Shown here in pieces: positions 27,293-38,008 of a stretch of 64,000 bases of DNA. A program made the translations under genes and the position numbers. The notes beneath the pieces are model-generated. The model saw only the letters and a list, made by a program, of their open reading frames with translations. It was not told the origin of the DNA and ran no database searches. Origin of the DNA: Rhizobium sp. CB3090 (GTDB lineage: Bacteria; Pseudomonadota; Alphaproteobacteria; Rhizobiales; Rhizobiaceae); contig NZ_CP121662.1 of NCBI RefSeq assembly GCF_029714285.1, positions 3,096,001 through 3,160,000 on the forward strand. The letters are read 5' to 3'. Every line of letters begins with the position of its first letter. Within the stretch, counting starts at the first letter, position 1.

Positions 27293-28873
27293 ATGTTTGA
27301 AAACCTCCAGGACCGTCTTGGTTCCATTCTGAATGGACTGACAGGCCGCGGCGCGCTTTCGGAAGCCGATGTTTCCGCAGCACTTCGCGAGGTTCGCCGC
27401 GCGCTGTTGGAAGCCGACGTGGCGCTGGACGTCGTGCGCTCCTTTACCGATCGCGTCCGCGAAAAGGCCGTCGGCGCCGAAATCCTGAAGTCGATCAAGC
27501 CTGGCCAGATGGTCGTCAAGATCGTTCACGACGAGCTGATCGAAATGCTCGGTGGCGAAGGTGTCGGCATCGATCTCAACGCGCCGGCTCCGGTCGTCGT
27601 CATGATGGTCGGTCTGCAGGGTTCCGGTAAGACGACCACCACGGCGAAGATCGCCAGCCGCATGACGAGCCGCGACCGCAAGAAGGTCCTGATGGCCTCG
27701 CTTGACACGCGCCGTCCGGCCGCACAGGAGCAGTTGCGCCAGCTCGGCGTTCAGACGGGCGTCGACACCCTTCCGATCATCGCCGGCCAATCGCCGACCG
27801 ATATCGCCGCGCGCGCCGTGCAGGCCGCCAAGCTCGGCGGACATGACATCGTCATTCTCGACACCGCCGGCCGTACGCATATCGACGAGCCGCTCATGGT
27901 CGAGATGGCGGAGATCAAGAAGAAGTCCAATCCGCACGAAATCCTGCTGGTCGCTGACTCTTTGACCGGTCAGGACGCCGTCAATCTCGCCCGCAATTTC
28001 GACGAGCGCGTCGGCATCACCGGCCTAGTGCTGACCCGCATGGACGGCGACGGCCGCGGCGGTGCCGCCCTTTCGATGCGCGCCGTCACCGGCAAGCCGA
28101 TCAAGCTGATCGGTGTCGGCGAAAAGATGGGCGAGCTGGAGGAATTCCACCCTCGCCGCATCGCCGACCGCATCCTCGGCATGGGCGATATCGTTTCGCT
28201 GGTCGAAAAGGCGGCTGAGAATATCGACGCCGAAAAGGCGGCCGCCATGGCCGCCAAGATGGCCAAGGGCAAGTTCGATCTGAACGACCTCGCCGACCAG
28301 CTCAAGCAGATGCAGAAGATGGGCGGCATGGGCGGCATCATGGGCATGATGCCCGGCATGGCCGGCATGAAGGACAAGATGGCCGCTGCCGGTCTCAACG
28401 ACAAGCTTTTCGGCCGCCAGCTCGCCATCATCTCCTCGATGACCAAGGCCGAGCGCGCCAATCCTGACCTCTTGAAGCATTCCCGCAAGAAGCGCATCGC
28501 GGCCGGCTCCGGCACCGATGCCGCCGACATCAACAAGCTTCTGAAGATGCACCGCCAGATGGCGGACATGATGAAGATGATGGGCGGCAAGGGCAAAGGC
28601 GGCATGATGAAGCAGCTCATGGGCGGCCTTGCCGGCAAGATGGGCCTCGGCGGCGGCATGGGGGGCATGCCCGACCTGTCGAACATCGATCCCAAGCAGT
28701 TGGAAGCCCTGCAGAAACAGGCGGAAGCCGCCGGCCTCGGCCGTCCCGGCGCTATGCCGGGCGGATTGCCGGGTCTGGGCGGCGGTGGCGGTTTGCCGGG
28801 TCTCGGCGGCGCCAAGCTCCCTGGCCTCGGCGGTGGTTTCCCGGGCCTGCCCGGTTTGCCGAAGAAGAAGTGA
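27293..28873 (+). CDS. ffh: signal recognition particle protein Ffh
   Basis: Ffh binds signal sequences and 4.5S RNA and pairs with FtsY. It has 526 residues. The NG domain has GLQGSGKTT at 107-115, DTAGR at 190-194 and TRMDGDGRGG at 249-257. The Met-rich M domain covers about 310-440. A further tail of some 80 residues is rich in Gly, Leu and Pro with repeated GLPGLGG units and ends in KKK, longer than in E. coli Ffh (453). The ATG at 27293 follows AAGGAAG. Confidence 0.97.
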   Translation: MFENLQDRLGSILNGLTGRGALSEADVSAALREVRRALLEADVALDVVRSFTDRVREKAVGAEILKSIKPGQMVVKIVHDELIEMLGGEGVGIDLNAPAPVVVMMVGLQGSGKTTTTAKIASRMTSRDRKKVLMASLDTRRPAAQEQLRQLGVQTGVDTLPIIAGQSPTDIAARAVQAAKLGGHDIVILDTAGRTHIDEPLMVEMAEIKKKSNPHEILLVADSLTGQDAVNLARNFDERVGITGLVLTRMDGDGRGGAALSMRAVTGKPIKLIGVGEKMGELEEFHPRRIADRILGMGDIVSLVEKAAENIDAEKAAAMAAKMAKGKFDLNDLADQLKQMQKMGGMGGIMGMMPGMAGMKDKMAAAGLNDKLFGRQLAIISSMTKAERANPDLLKHSRKKRIAAGSGTDAADINKLLKMHRQMADMMKMMGGKGKGGMMKQLMGGLAGKMGLGGGMGGMPDLSNIDPKQLEALQKQAEAAGLGRPGAMPGGLPGLGGGGGLPGLGGAKLPGLGGGFPGLPGLPKKK

Positions 28874-28891
28874 GAAGGATCACAGACTCCC

Positions 28892-29194
28892 ATGATTGAT
28901 CCAGATGTCAAGGCCCAATTGGGTAACTACCGCCAGTCGATCGACAATATCGATGCCGCTCTGGTGCACATGCTGGCCGAACGCTTCCGCTGCACGAAGG
29001 AAGTCGGTGTGCTGAAGGCCAAATACAATCTGCCGCCGGCCGACCCGGCGCGCGAGGAATACCAGATCGAACGCCTGCGCCACCTGGCAAAGGACGCAAA
29101 TCTGGATCCGGATTTCGCCGAGAAGTTCTTGAACTTCGTCATCAAGGAAGTCATCCGGCACCATGAACAGATCGCTGCGGATCTCAAAGCATGA
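28892..29194 (+). CDS. chorismate mutase (AroQ class)
   Basis: This all-helical enzyme of 100 residues rearranges chorismate to prephenate for Phe and Tyr synthesis. Family features include RQSIDNIDAALVHMLAERF, the K-x-x-x-L pattern and the active-site VIKEVIRHHE helix. It lies 18 bases after ffh and ahead of rpsP, so it is probably co-transcribed with them. Its stop codon falls inside a common rhizobial repeat that begins two bases before it. Confidence 0.9.
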   Translation: MIDPDVKAQLGNYRQSIDNIDAALVHMLAERFRCTKEVGVLKAKYNLPPADPAREEYQIERLRHLAKDANLDPDFAEKFLNFVIKEVIRHHEQIAADLKA

Positions 29195-29233
29195 TCCCGA
29201 AAAGTGTAAAGCGGTTTTCGGAAGAGATCATGC
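29189..29233 (+). repeat. rhizobial 45-base palindromic repeat
   Basis: The unit runs from GCATGATCCCGAAAAG to GAAGAGATCATGC, with outer arms GCATGATC and GATCATGC in inverted order and an inner CCGAAAA..TTTTCGG stem. It matches a repeat widespread in Rhizobiales. The TGA at 29192-29194 within it ends the chorismate mutase gene. Confidence 0.75.
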
Positions 29234-29309
29234 GACACATAAAAACAGCAGCGCGAAGTAACCATACCGCCAAAACGAAGCGGTCAAGAAAAGCCTAAGG
29301 AGTAAAGAC

Positions 29310-29669
29310 ATGGCACTGAAAATTCGTCTCGCCCGCGGTGGCTCCAAGAAGCGCCCGTACTATCACGTTGTCGTAGCTGACGCCCGTTCGCCCCGCGACG
29401 GCCGTTTCCTGGAGACCCTCGGTTCCTGGAACCCGATGCTTGCCAAGGACGACGCCAAGCGCGTTGAACTCAAGGCCGAGCGCATCAAGCATTGGCTCGA
29501 CCACGGCGCCCAGCCGACCGATCGCGTTCTGCGCTTCCTCGCCGAGGCGGGCATTGCCAAGCGCGAAGCCAAGAACAACCCGGAAAAGGCAAAGCCGGGC
29601 AAGCGCGCCCAGGAACGCGCCGCTGAAAAGGCACAGAAGGCTGCTGACGCCGCCGCCGCTGCTGAATAA
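29310..29669 (+). CDS. rpsP: 30S ribosomal protein S16
   Basis: S16 has 119 residues. The N-terminus [20 protein letters not shown] is the S16 signature, followed by [12 protein letters not shown]. The last 40 residues form a charged Lys/Ala-rich tail ([20 protein letters not shown]) typical of alphaproteobacterial S16 and absent from the 82-residue E. coli protein. It leads the rpsP-rimM-trmD order, but a terminator-like hairpin stands between it and rimM. Confidence 0.97.
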   Translation: MALKIRLARGGSKKRPYYHVVVADARSPRDGRFLETLGSWNPMLAKDDAKRVELKAERIKHWLDHGAQPTDRVLRFLAEAGIAKREAKNNPEKAKPGKRAQERAAEKAQKAADAAAAAE

Positions 29670-29690
29670 TCGGCCGCAACGGCCATTTGA

Positions 29691-29724
29691 AACGGGCGGC
29701 ATGGCGACATGCCGCCCGTTTTTT
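29691..29724 (+). terminator. intrinsic terminator after rpsP
   Basis: A perfect 13-base stem, AACGGGCGGCATG (29691-29703) with CATGCCGCCCGTT (29708-29720), is followed by TTTTG. It probably lowers expression of rimM and trmD relative to S16. Confidence 0.85.
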
Positions 29725-29791
29725 GTTCACATCGGCGAGCGTTCATCTTATGAGAGAACGCAATCGATCCTCTGGCAGTCGGCACAGGACC

Positions 29792-30364
29792 ATGACGAAA
29801 CTTGAAAACCCGGTATTGATGGCCACTATCGGCGCCGCGCAGGGCCTGAGAGGCGAAGTGCGCGCCCGCGCATTCACCTCCGACCCCACAGCGCTCGGCG
29901 ATTACGGCCATCTGCATAGCCTCGACGGCCGCAGCTTCGAGGTACTGGAGATCCGCGAAGCCAAGAACGTGGTGATCGTCCGCTTTCGCGGCGTCAACGA
30001 CCGCAATGCCGCCGAGGCGCTGAATGGGCTGGAACTCTATATCGAGCGCGACAACCTGCCGGACGACGAGCTGGAGGACGACGAGTTCTTTTATGCCGAT
30101 CTCGAAGGCCTGGAAGCGGTCGATGACAAAGGCACCGGCTACGGCACGGTCAGCGGCATCTATGATTTCGGCGCCGGCGACCTGCTGGAGCTGAAGGGCC
30201 CGGGCAAACGCCCGGTGCTCATCCCGTTCTCAGAAGCTGCCGTGCTGGAAATCGACCTGGAAGGCGGCAAGATCCTGATCGACCCTATGGCGGCGGGCTT
30301 GGTCGACAACCCCGACGATTTCACCGGCAAGCCACCGAAGCGGCCCGATAAAACCAAGAAATGA
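29792..30364 (+). CDS. rimM: ribosome maturation factor RimM
   Basis: RimM assists assembly of the 30S head and binds S19. It has 190 residues. The N-terminal RimM barrel has [17 protein letters not shown] and [17 protein letters not shown]; the PRC-barrel follows with the acidic [13 protein letters not shown] segment. The chosen ATG at 29792 fits the family; an upstream frame reads through the terminator. trmD starts 25 bases after the stop. Confidence 0.95.
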   Translation: MTKLENPVLMATIGAAQGLRGEVRARAFTSDPTALGDYGHLHSLDGRSFEVLEIREAKNVVIVRFRGVNDRNAAEALNGLELYIERDNLPDDELEDDEFFYADLEGLEAVDDKGTGYGTVSGIYDFGAGDLLELKGPGKRPVLIPFSEAAVLEIDLEGGKILIDPMAAGLVDNPDDFTGKPPKRPDKTKK

Positions 30365-30389
30365 CCCAAAACAAAGAAATGGCTCGGCC

Positions 30390-31082
30390 ATGAGTTTCCG
30401 GGCAACCATCCTGACACTGTATCCCGAGATGTTTCCCGGCCATCTCGGCACCTCGCTCGCGGGAAAGGCGATGCAGCGTGGGCAATGGTCGCTGGACACC
30501 GTGCAAATACGCGATTTCGCGACCGACAAGCACCGCACCGTCGATGACACGCCGGCCGGCGGCGGCGCCGGCATGGTGCTGAAACCAGACGTGCTTGCCC
30601 GCGCCATCGACCACGCCAGCGAAAACGACGACCGCCCGCGCCTGCTGATGAGCCCGCGCGGGAAGCCGCTGACACAGAAGCGGGTGCGTGAACTCGCCGC
30701 CGGCAACGGCGTCATCATCGTCTGCGGCCGATTCGAGGGCGTCGACCAGCGGGTGATCGACGGCCGCAATCTAGAGGAAGTCTCGATCGGCGACTATATT
30801 CTTTCCGGCGGCGAGCCGGCGGCCCTGATCCTGCTCGACGCCATCGTCCGCATCCTGCCCGGCGTCATGGGCAACGATCTTTCGGGGCTGCATGAGAGCT
30901 TCGAAGGCGGCCTACTCGAACATCCGCAGTACACGCGGCCGCAGGTCTGGGAAGGACGCGAAATTCCGGTGGTACTGACTTCAGGCAATCACGGCGCCAT
31001 CGCCAAATGGCAGAGGCAAGAGGCGGAGCAATTGACGAAAGAGCGCCGGCCGGATTTGCTCGATCAAACGCATAAGAAATAA
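30390..31082 (+). CDS. trmD: tRNA (guanine-N1-)-methyltransferase TrmD
   Basis: TrmD makes m1G37 and so prevents frameshifting. It has 230 residues. The SPOUT fold shows [20 protein letters not shown] and the knot motif ERVDQR-like [11 protein letters not shown], then [14 protein letters not shown]. It follows rimM closely and is likely translated from the same transcript. The sequence past its stop continues without a clear terminator. Confidence 0.96.
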   Translation: MSFRATILTLYPEMFPGHLGTSLAGKAMQRGQWSLDTVQIRDFATDKHRTVDDTPAGGGAGMVLKPDVLARAIDHASENDDRPRLLMSPRGKPLTQKRVRELAAGNGVIIVCGRFEGVDQRVIDGRNLEEVSIGDYILSGGEPAALILLDAIVRILPGVMGNDLSGLHESFEGGLLEHPQYTRPQVWEGREIPVVLTSGNHGAIAKWQRQEAEQLTKERRPDLLDQTHKK

Positions 31083-31268
31083 CGGATCGAAGGCGACGAG
31101 AGTGCCTGGGCAACCCTCATTGATCGAAATTTGTCACAATCAAAAGTAGCGTATTCCTCGCTAATACCTCGGGGTAATTGATTCGACTGCGTGCCCTCAC
31201 TATCATCCGCCTGCCTGAATTTGAGCATGTGTCATTCCTCTCAAGGCATCAAACCTAAGGAGCTGAGC

Positions 31269-31916
31269 ATGAGCAATACCGTTGACATGAAGTTCGAGAT
31301 TGTCGTCATCCCTGTTTCAGACGTCGATCGCGCCAAGCGCTTTTACGATGGGCTGGGTTGGAGGCTCGACGCCGATTTCGCCTCCGACGATGGCGGCTAC
31401 CGCGTCGTCCAGTTTACGCCACCGGGCTCCGGCTGCTCCGTCATCTTCGGCAAGACCGTCACCGCAGCAGCACCCGGCTCCGCAAAGGGCCTGTACCTGA
31501 TCGTCTCCGACATCGAGGCCGCCCGCAAGGAGCTGCTCGGCCGCGGCGTCGAGGTCAGCGAGGTGTTCCACGACGCCAGCGGCGCTTACGCCGGCACGGA
31601 CGAACCCTACCTGTTTGGGCGAATTCGGGTCAGCGGTCGAGACCCCGATCATCGCAGCTACCGCTCCTTCGCCTCATTCAACGATCCGGATGGCAACGGC
31701 TGGCTATTGCAGGAGATCACAGGAAGATTGCCCGGACGCGTGGACGCGAATACGACGACATTCACTTCGCCGGCCGATCTCGCAAGCGCGCTCCGCCGTG
31801 CAGAGATGGCCCATGGCGAACATGAGAAGCGAACCGGCCAGCGCGATGAGGAATGGCCGACTTGGTATGCCGAGTACATGGTTAGTGAACAGGCGGGCAG
31901 ACCGCTGCCATTGTGA
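31269..31916 (+). CDS. VOC (glyoxalase/bleomycin resistance) family protein
   Basis: This 215-residue protein has one vicinal-oxygen-chelate domain in residues 8-155 (VIPVSDVDRAKRFYDGLGW to FNDPDGNGWLLQEI). The tail of about 60 residues (DLASALRRAEMAHGEHE, then EEWPTWYAEYMV) is a module often attached to such proteins. The start has AAGGAG at 6 bases. It may detoxify an electrophile or act as a dioxygenase; the substrate is unknown. It sits between trmD and a convergent permease gene and may be a later insertion. Confidence 0.85.
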   Translation: MSNTVDMKFEIVVIPVSDVDRAKRFYDGLGWRLDADFASDDGGYRVVQFTPPGSGCSVIFGKTVTAAAPGSAKGLYLIVSDIEAARKELLGRGVEVSEVFHDASGAYAGTDEPYLFGRIRVSGRDPDHRSYRSFASFNDPDGNGWLLQEITGRLPGRVDANTTTFTSPADLASALRRAEMAHGEHEKRTGQRDEEWPTWYAEYMVSEQAGRPLPL

Positions 31917-31969
31917 GTTGCCGCCACGACTCGGCGAGAAGCTGACGAAAGAATGTGGTCTGAATTGCT

Positions 31970-31998
31970 CGATCCGCCACTTCGGAAGTGGCGGATCG
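31970..31998. terminator. hairpin between the VOC and permease genes
   Basis: A perfect 13-base stem, CGATCCGCCACTT with AAGTGGCGGATCG, closes over CGG. A smaller hairpin, ATGCCCG..CGGGCAT, follows at 32014-32035. They lie between convergent stops at 31916 and 32042. T-runs are poor, so the terminator call is tentative. Confidence 0.5.
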
Positions 31999-32041
31999 AA
32001 GCTTCGTGGCAGAATGCCCGACCGAAGCCGGGCATCGGAAA

Positions 32042-33496
32042 TTACTTCTGTAACGCGGCGGCGGCCGGTGCGCCGCGCATCCTGAGCACGTAGTAAACCC
32101 CGCCGCCGATGGCGACGCCGAAGAACCAACCGTAGGTTCCCCACCAATCCGGCAGAATGCTGGTGAAGGTCGGCAGGATCGACGAGAACAGGCCGCCGAT
32201 GACGAAGGCAATCAGAGCATTGACATGCCAACCGCTCTGGAATTCGAACTCGCCATTCTCATGGTAGAGCGCCTCGACGTTTAGTTGACCTTTGCGGATC
32301 AGATAATAGTCGACCATCATGATGCCGAAGATCGGACCCATGGTGGAACCGATGAAGTTGACGAAGTGCGCGGCACCCGTCTCCCATGGTGCGAAGGGAT
32401 AAAGCACCAGCGCAATCAATGCCGCGATAAAGCCGCCGCGCTTGAAGCTGATGTGCTTCGGGAAGACATTGGCGAAGTCGAAAGCCGGCGAGACGAAATT
32501 CGCCACGACGTTGATGCCGAGCGTTGCCACCGCGAAGGTGAGCGCCGCCAGCAGCGCCAGGAACCAACTGTCGAATTTTGCCGAGATTGCTTCCGGATGC
32601 AGCAGCACTTCGCCATAGACGGCAAACGCGGCCGTCGTCGTTACGCCGGCAACGAGGCAGAAAGCCAGAAGGTTGATCGGCAGACCCCACAGATTGCCCT
32701 TGCGCAGGGTTTTCGTGTCCGTGGCATAGCGCGAGAAATCGCAGAAGTTCAGATAGAGCGCCGCAAAATAGGTGATCCAAGTCGCGGCGACCGCGGCGAG
32801 CGCGGCAAAGCTGCCCGGCTCGCCCGGCACGCCGGCATCCTTGGTCTTCTCGAGCAGCACGTCCCGCGGAATTTCGGAACCGAAGGAGAAGGTGCCGGAC
32901 TTCACGATCAGATACACGGCGAGGAAAAGCATCATCACCCAGACCGCTGGACCAGCCAGATCCTGGAACTTCCGCACCGTCTCCATGCCGTGCTGAATGA
33001 TCAGCAACTGCAGGCCCCATACGACGACATAGCAAATGACTTCCAGGGTGGAATGGCCGAGCAAGTGACTGTTCTGGTGGAAGGCGAGAAGACTGTCATT
33101 GCGGATCAGCAGCGCGACGATTGCGCCCGAGGCGGCGGCCGTCTGCGCGCCATACCAGAAGCAGGCGACAACGGCGCGCACCAGCGCCGGCAGATTGGCG
33201 CCGAATGTGCCGAACGAAGCACGCGCCAGCACCGGGAAGGGCACGCCGGTCCTGACGCCGGCATTGCCCACGAGGCTCATGAAGAAGAAAATCACCAGCG
33301 AGCCGATGCCGATGGCAATGACGAAATTGATGAAGCTGCCGCAGAGCAGAAAAAGGCTCGCGGCGAGATAATAGCCCCACAGGCTATGGACGTCTGAGGT
33401 CCAGACGTTGAAAATGCTGAAAGCCCCCCACTTTCGTTCTTCGGCGGGCGCCAGATCCTCGTTGTAAAGCGAGGGCGATGGATTATTCACTGTCAT
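32042..33496 (-). CDS. NCS1 family nucleobase/hydantoin cation symporter
   Basis: This permease of 484 residues has twelve predicted helices. NCS1 features are the N-terminal NVWTSDVHSLWGYY, the helix-3 region RTGVPFPVLARASFG, and SGAIVALL. Members import uracil, cytosine, allantoin or hydantoins with sodium or protons. No matching catabolic gene is adjacent, so the substrate is open. The ATG follows GAGG by 6 bases, and a sigma-54-like motif lies about 30 bases upstream. Confidence 0.9.
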   Translation of the reverse strand: MTVNNPSPSLYNEDLAPAEERKWGAFSIFNVWTSDVHSLWGYYLAASLFLLCGSFINFVIAIGIGSLVIFFFMSLVGNAGVRTGVPFPVLARASFGTFGANLPALVRAVVACFWYGAQTAAASGAIVALLIRNDSLLAFHQNSHLLGHSTLEVICYVVVWGLQLLIIQHGMETVRKFQDLAGPAVWVMMLFLAVYLIVKSGTFSFGSEIPRDVLLEKTKDAGVPGEPGSFAALAAVAATWITYFAALYLNFCDFSRYATDTKTLRKGNLWGLPINLLAFCLVAGVTTTAAFAVYGEVLLHPEAISAKFDSWFLALLAALTFAVATLGINVVANFVSPAFDFANVFPKHISFKRGGFIAALIALVLYPFAPWETGAAHFVNFIGSTMGPIFGIMMVDYYLIRKGQLNVEALYHENGEFEFQSGWHVNALIAFVIGGLFSSILPTFTSILPDWWGTYGWFFGVAIGGGVYYVLRMRGAPAAAALQK

Positions 33497-33848
33497 GACT
33501 GCCTCTTTTTTTCAGTTCCCCTGACGAAAGAAGTGTGCCGCAGGTCGCGAATTTTGACAATTATTTAAACCCTTCGCATGCCGGCTTATTTTTTAGCCAG
33601 CGGAAGGAATGTATCTCTTAAAAAGCGGCCCCTCGCTCACGAAATTGCCCCGCAAGGGGTGACAAAGCCGCGACAATAGAGTATGTGCGCGGCCGGCATG
33701 GGAAATTTCCCATCAACCACCAAAGAAAAGCAGACGTATTCGCTCCTGCCTTTGCGGGCATATATCCAAGGCGAGACCTTCCGAGGGCCGACCAAAGATA
33801 GATCGTTCAGAGCGCTCTGGCTGTTGAACCAACAAAGAGGTTGATAAC
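33497..33848 (+). other. 352-base divergent region between the permease gene and rplS
   Basis: No gene is seen. The permease side carries a sigma-54-like sequence at 33525-33540. The rplS side has a CATATAT element near 33760 that could be a -10 box, a GGGAAATTTCCC palindrome near 33700 and the ribosome site AAAGAGG. A GCCCCGCAAGGGGT hairpin lies near 33650. TTTGACAATT at about 33555 could be a -35 box but has no good partner. Confidence 0.45.
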
Positions 33849-34388
33849 ATGAACATCATTCAGCAGTTGGAAGCCGAACAGGCCGCCAAGATCGAAGCCA
33901 AGCGCACTCTCCCCGAGTTCTCGGCCGGCGATACCGTCCGCGTCAACGTGAAGGTCACGGAAGGCAACCGTACCCGCGTCCAGGCCTATGAAGGCGTCTG
34001 CATTGCCCGCTCCGGCGGCGGTCTGCAGGAAAACTTCACCGTCCGCAAGATCTCCTACGGCGAAGGCGTCGAGCGCGTATTCCCGGTTTACTCCCCGATG
34101 ATCGAAAGCGTCGAAGTCGTTCGCCGCGGCAAGGTCCGTCGCGCCAAGCTCTACTACCTGCGCGACCTGCGCGGCAAGGCTGCCCGTATCGTCGAAAACA
34201 CCGGCACGCGCGCCCGCAAGCTCAACGATTCCGAGCGCCAGGCCATTGCCGAGGAAAAGGCTCGCGTCGAGGCTGAAAAGGTTGCCGCAGCTCAGGCTCT
34301 CGCAGCCGAAAAGGCAGCAGCAGAAGCCGCCGAAGCAAAGGCAGCAGCCGAAGCCGCTGCAGCCGCCGCGGAACCGGCAGCAGAATAA
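33849..34388 (+). CDS. rplS: 50S ribosomal protein L19
   Basis: L19 sits at the interface of the 30S and 50S subunits. This copy has 179 residues against about 115 in E. coli. Residues 1-115 hold the normal fold ([49 protein letters not shown]). The remaining 60 are an Ala/Glu/Lys-rich helical tail, a rhizobial trait of unknown role. A terminator follows. Confidence 0.97.
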   Translation: MNIIQQLEAEQAAKIEAKRTLPEFSAGDTVRVNVKVTEGNRTRVQAYEGVCIARSGGGLQENFTVRKISYGEGVERVFPVYSPMIESVEVVRRGKVRRAKLYYLRDLRGKAARIVENTGTRARKLNDSERQAIAEEKARVEAEKVAAAQALAAEKAAAEAAEAKAAAEAAAAAAEPAAE

Positions 34389-34413
34389 GCTTTCCTCAGG
34401 GATCGCAGAGATC

Positions 34414-34439
34414 AAGGCGGCCTTCGGGTCGCCTTTTTT
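34414..34439 (+). terminator. intrinsic terminator of rplS
   Basis: AAGGCGGCC pairs with GGTCGCCTT (one G-U pair) over a short loop and is followed by TTTTTG, 26 bases after the rplS stop. Confidence 0.8.
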
Positions 34440-34588
34440 GTTGCGGGGAAAAAGACGAAGGAAAATTCTCCGCGGACCACAAGCTTTGGACCGGCTTTTC
34501 TGTTTTTATCGTCGCCATCATGGCAATAGCCTTGCCATTCGCTTTCTAAATATGACAATTTTCCGTTGCGCTATTCGGGGAGATTTCC

Positions 34589-35386
34589 ATGGCATTCCGT
34601 CGTTCGTTCCTTTTGGGCCTTACCGCCTTCGTGCTTGCACCCTTTGCTTCTTTCGCCGCCGACCTGCCGAATCTCAACGGCAAGACCGTGGTCGTCGTCA
34701 CCGAGAATGCTTATCCGCCTCTGCAATTCGTCGACCCCAAGTCCGGCAAGCCGATCGGCTGGGAATATGACGCGATGAACGAGATCGCCAAGCGGCTGAA
34801 CTTCAAGGTCGAATACCAGAACACGAGCTGGGACGCGATGATCCAGGCCGTCTCCGAAGGCCAGTACAACATCGGCATGACCGGCATCACCATCAAGGAA
34901 GACCGCAAGCAGAAGGTCGATTTCTCCGATCCCTATATGCGCTCGCAGCAGTTCATGCTGGTGCGCGGCGACGAGAAGCGCTTCACGGATGCCAAGAGCT
35001 TCGCCGCTTTCAAGGAAGGCCTGATCGGAGCGCAGCCGGGCACGACCCCTTTCTACACCGCCGTCTATGAAGTCCTCGATGGCAACGAGCAGAACCCGCG
35101 CATCAAGACCTTCGAAACCTTCGGAGCGACCGTGCAGGCGCTGAAGACGGGCGATGTCGATCTGGTGCTGACCGACGGCACGGCCGGCAAAGGCTATGTC
35201 GATGCCTCGAACGGCGGCCTGAAGCTGATCGGCGATCCGCTCGGCACCGAGGATTTCGGCTTCATCTTCCAGAAGGGCTCCGATCTCGTCGCCCCGATCA
35301 ACGCCGCCATCGCCAGCTTGAAGGCGGACGGCACCCTCGACGCGCTGAACAAGAAGTGGTTCCTCGATTACAAGATGGGCCAATGA
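34589..35386 (+). CDS. amino-acid ABC transporter substrate-binding protein
   Basis: This periplasmic binding protein has 265 residues. A signal peptide ends at SFAAD (about residue 24). The family-3 fold shows [45 protein letters not shown] and the C-terminal [11 protein letters not shown]. It resembles polar amino-acid (Gln/Arg/His type) binders. The permease gene follows after 34 bases. No ATPase gene is in this cluster. Confidence 0.92.
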   Translation: MAFRRSFLLGLTAFVLAPFASFAADLPNLNGKTVVVVTENAYPPLQFVDPKSGKPIGWEYDAMNEIAKRLNFKVEYQNTSWDAMIQAVSEGQYNIGMTGITIKEDRKQKVDFSDPYMRSQQFMLVRGDEKRFTDAKSFAAFKEGLIGAQPGTTPFYTAVYEVLDGNEQNPRIKTFETFGATVQALKTGDVDLVLTDGTAGKGYVDASNGGLKLIGDPLGTEDFGFIFQKGSDLVAPINAAIASLKADGTLDALNKKWFLDYKMGQ

Positions 35387-35420
35387 GCCCTGCAGATCGA
35401 CATACTGGAAGCCCGCTCTG

Positions 35421-36299
35421 ATGGCACTATTGGCAGCCCCGGGCGGGCCCCGCGGCAAGGAGGACTTTCCCTGGTGGTTGGTCGCCCTCGCCATACTCGG
35501 CGTCGTCGTTTCCATCGCAATCGCGGCAAACGGCCTCTACGCCCAGATATTCTCTCTTCTGCTCAACGGCATCGGCGTCACAATTTTCGTGACGCTGGTG
35601 GCATTTACGCTTGCCATGCTGCTCGGCCTTGGACTTGCGCTGCTCGGCCTGTCGGATTTCCTCGTGCTGCGGCAAGTCGCGCGCTTCTATATCGAGATCG
35701 TGCGCGGCATTCCGATGCTCGTGCTGCTCTCATACGTCGCTTTCGTCGGCACGCCGGCCTTCGTCGCCGTCTATAACTTCATCATCTCGCCGTTGATTTC
35801 CGCCGGCTGGACAAGCCCGCTTGTGGTACGGGACGTGCCGTTTGTCTGGCGCACGATCATCGCGCTGACGATCGGCTATTCATCCTTCATCGCCGAGATC
35901 TTCCGCGCCGGCATTCAGGCGGTCGACCAGGGCCAGATCGAAGCGGCAAAAGCGCTGGGCCTCACCCGCTTCCAGCGCTTCCGCCTCGTCGTCTTTCCGC
36001 AGGCGATCCGCGTCATCCTGCCGCCGCTCTCCAACGACTTCATCGCGATGGTGAAAGACAGCTCGCTAGTGTCCGTCCTCGGGGTTGCCGATATCACCCA
36101 GCTTGCCAAGCTCTACTATTCGGCCAATTTCCGCTATTTCGAAACGCTTTCGATCCTCGCCTTCATCTACCTGTTGCTGACGATCGGCCTGTCGCTGCTG
36201 CTGAGGCAACTCGAAGCCTGGATGCGCCGGCGTTCGGGCAGTGATCGCTCCGCCTTCCCTCGTATGGCGGCCGCACAGCCGCCGGGCGCGCAAACGTGA
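35421..36299 (+). CDS. amino-acid ABC transporter permease
   Basis: This 292-residue inner-membrane protein is of the His/Glu/Gln/Arg/opine (HEQRO) type. The cytoplasmic EAA loop that contacts the ATPase is GQIEAAKALGLTRFQRFRLVVFPQA. An insert in the middle (about residues 115-145) and an N-terminal helix lengthen it beyond the usual 220-240 residues. It is paired with the binding protein upstream; the ATPase must be supplied from elsewhere. Confidence 0.92.
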   Translation: MALLAAPGGPRGKEDFPWWLVALAILGVVVSIAIAANGLYAQIFSLLLNGIGVTIFVTLVAFTLAMLLGLGLALLGLSDFLVLRQVARFYIEIVRGIPMLVLLSYVAFVGTPAFVAVYNFIISPLISAGWTSPLVVRDVPFVWRTIIALTIGYSSFIAEIFRAGIQAVDQGQIEAAKALGLTRFQRFRLVVFPQAIRVILPPLSNDFIAMVKDSSLVSVLGVADITQLAKLYYSANFRYFETLSILAFIYLLLTIGLSLLLRQLEAWMRRRSGSDRSAFPRMAAAQPPGAQT

Positions 36300-36577
36300 T
36301 GGCTGCGGCCATGCATCGACCCCTTTCCCGCACATCCTATTGCCACCATTGCCGAAGGTTTTGAAAATTGGTATGAGCATCGGCATGAATAAGATCATGA
36401 GCAAAGACGGACAAGTCGTCACGGCTTTCGTGCTGCAGGACCATAAGCGCCTGCCGGCCCGATTCTTTGCGATGATTTCTGGCGCGCTCAACAGCCGACT
36501 TCGCTGATCACTCCCGAGGCCGGCGGTCCTGATCCGTCACTCCCCATTTTCGACAATGCCAATATGGATTTGTAGCC

Positions 36578-37987
<1,410 letters not shown>

Positions 37988-38008
37988 TCGGTTTTAGGTA
38001 ACCGATGG

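Noticed and set aside
36373..36507. 44-codon frame upstream of leuC (MSIGMNKIMSKDG start)
   Set aside because: There is no good ribosome site and I see no family resemblance; it could be a leader peptide but lacks a run of Leu codons, so attenuation is not supported.
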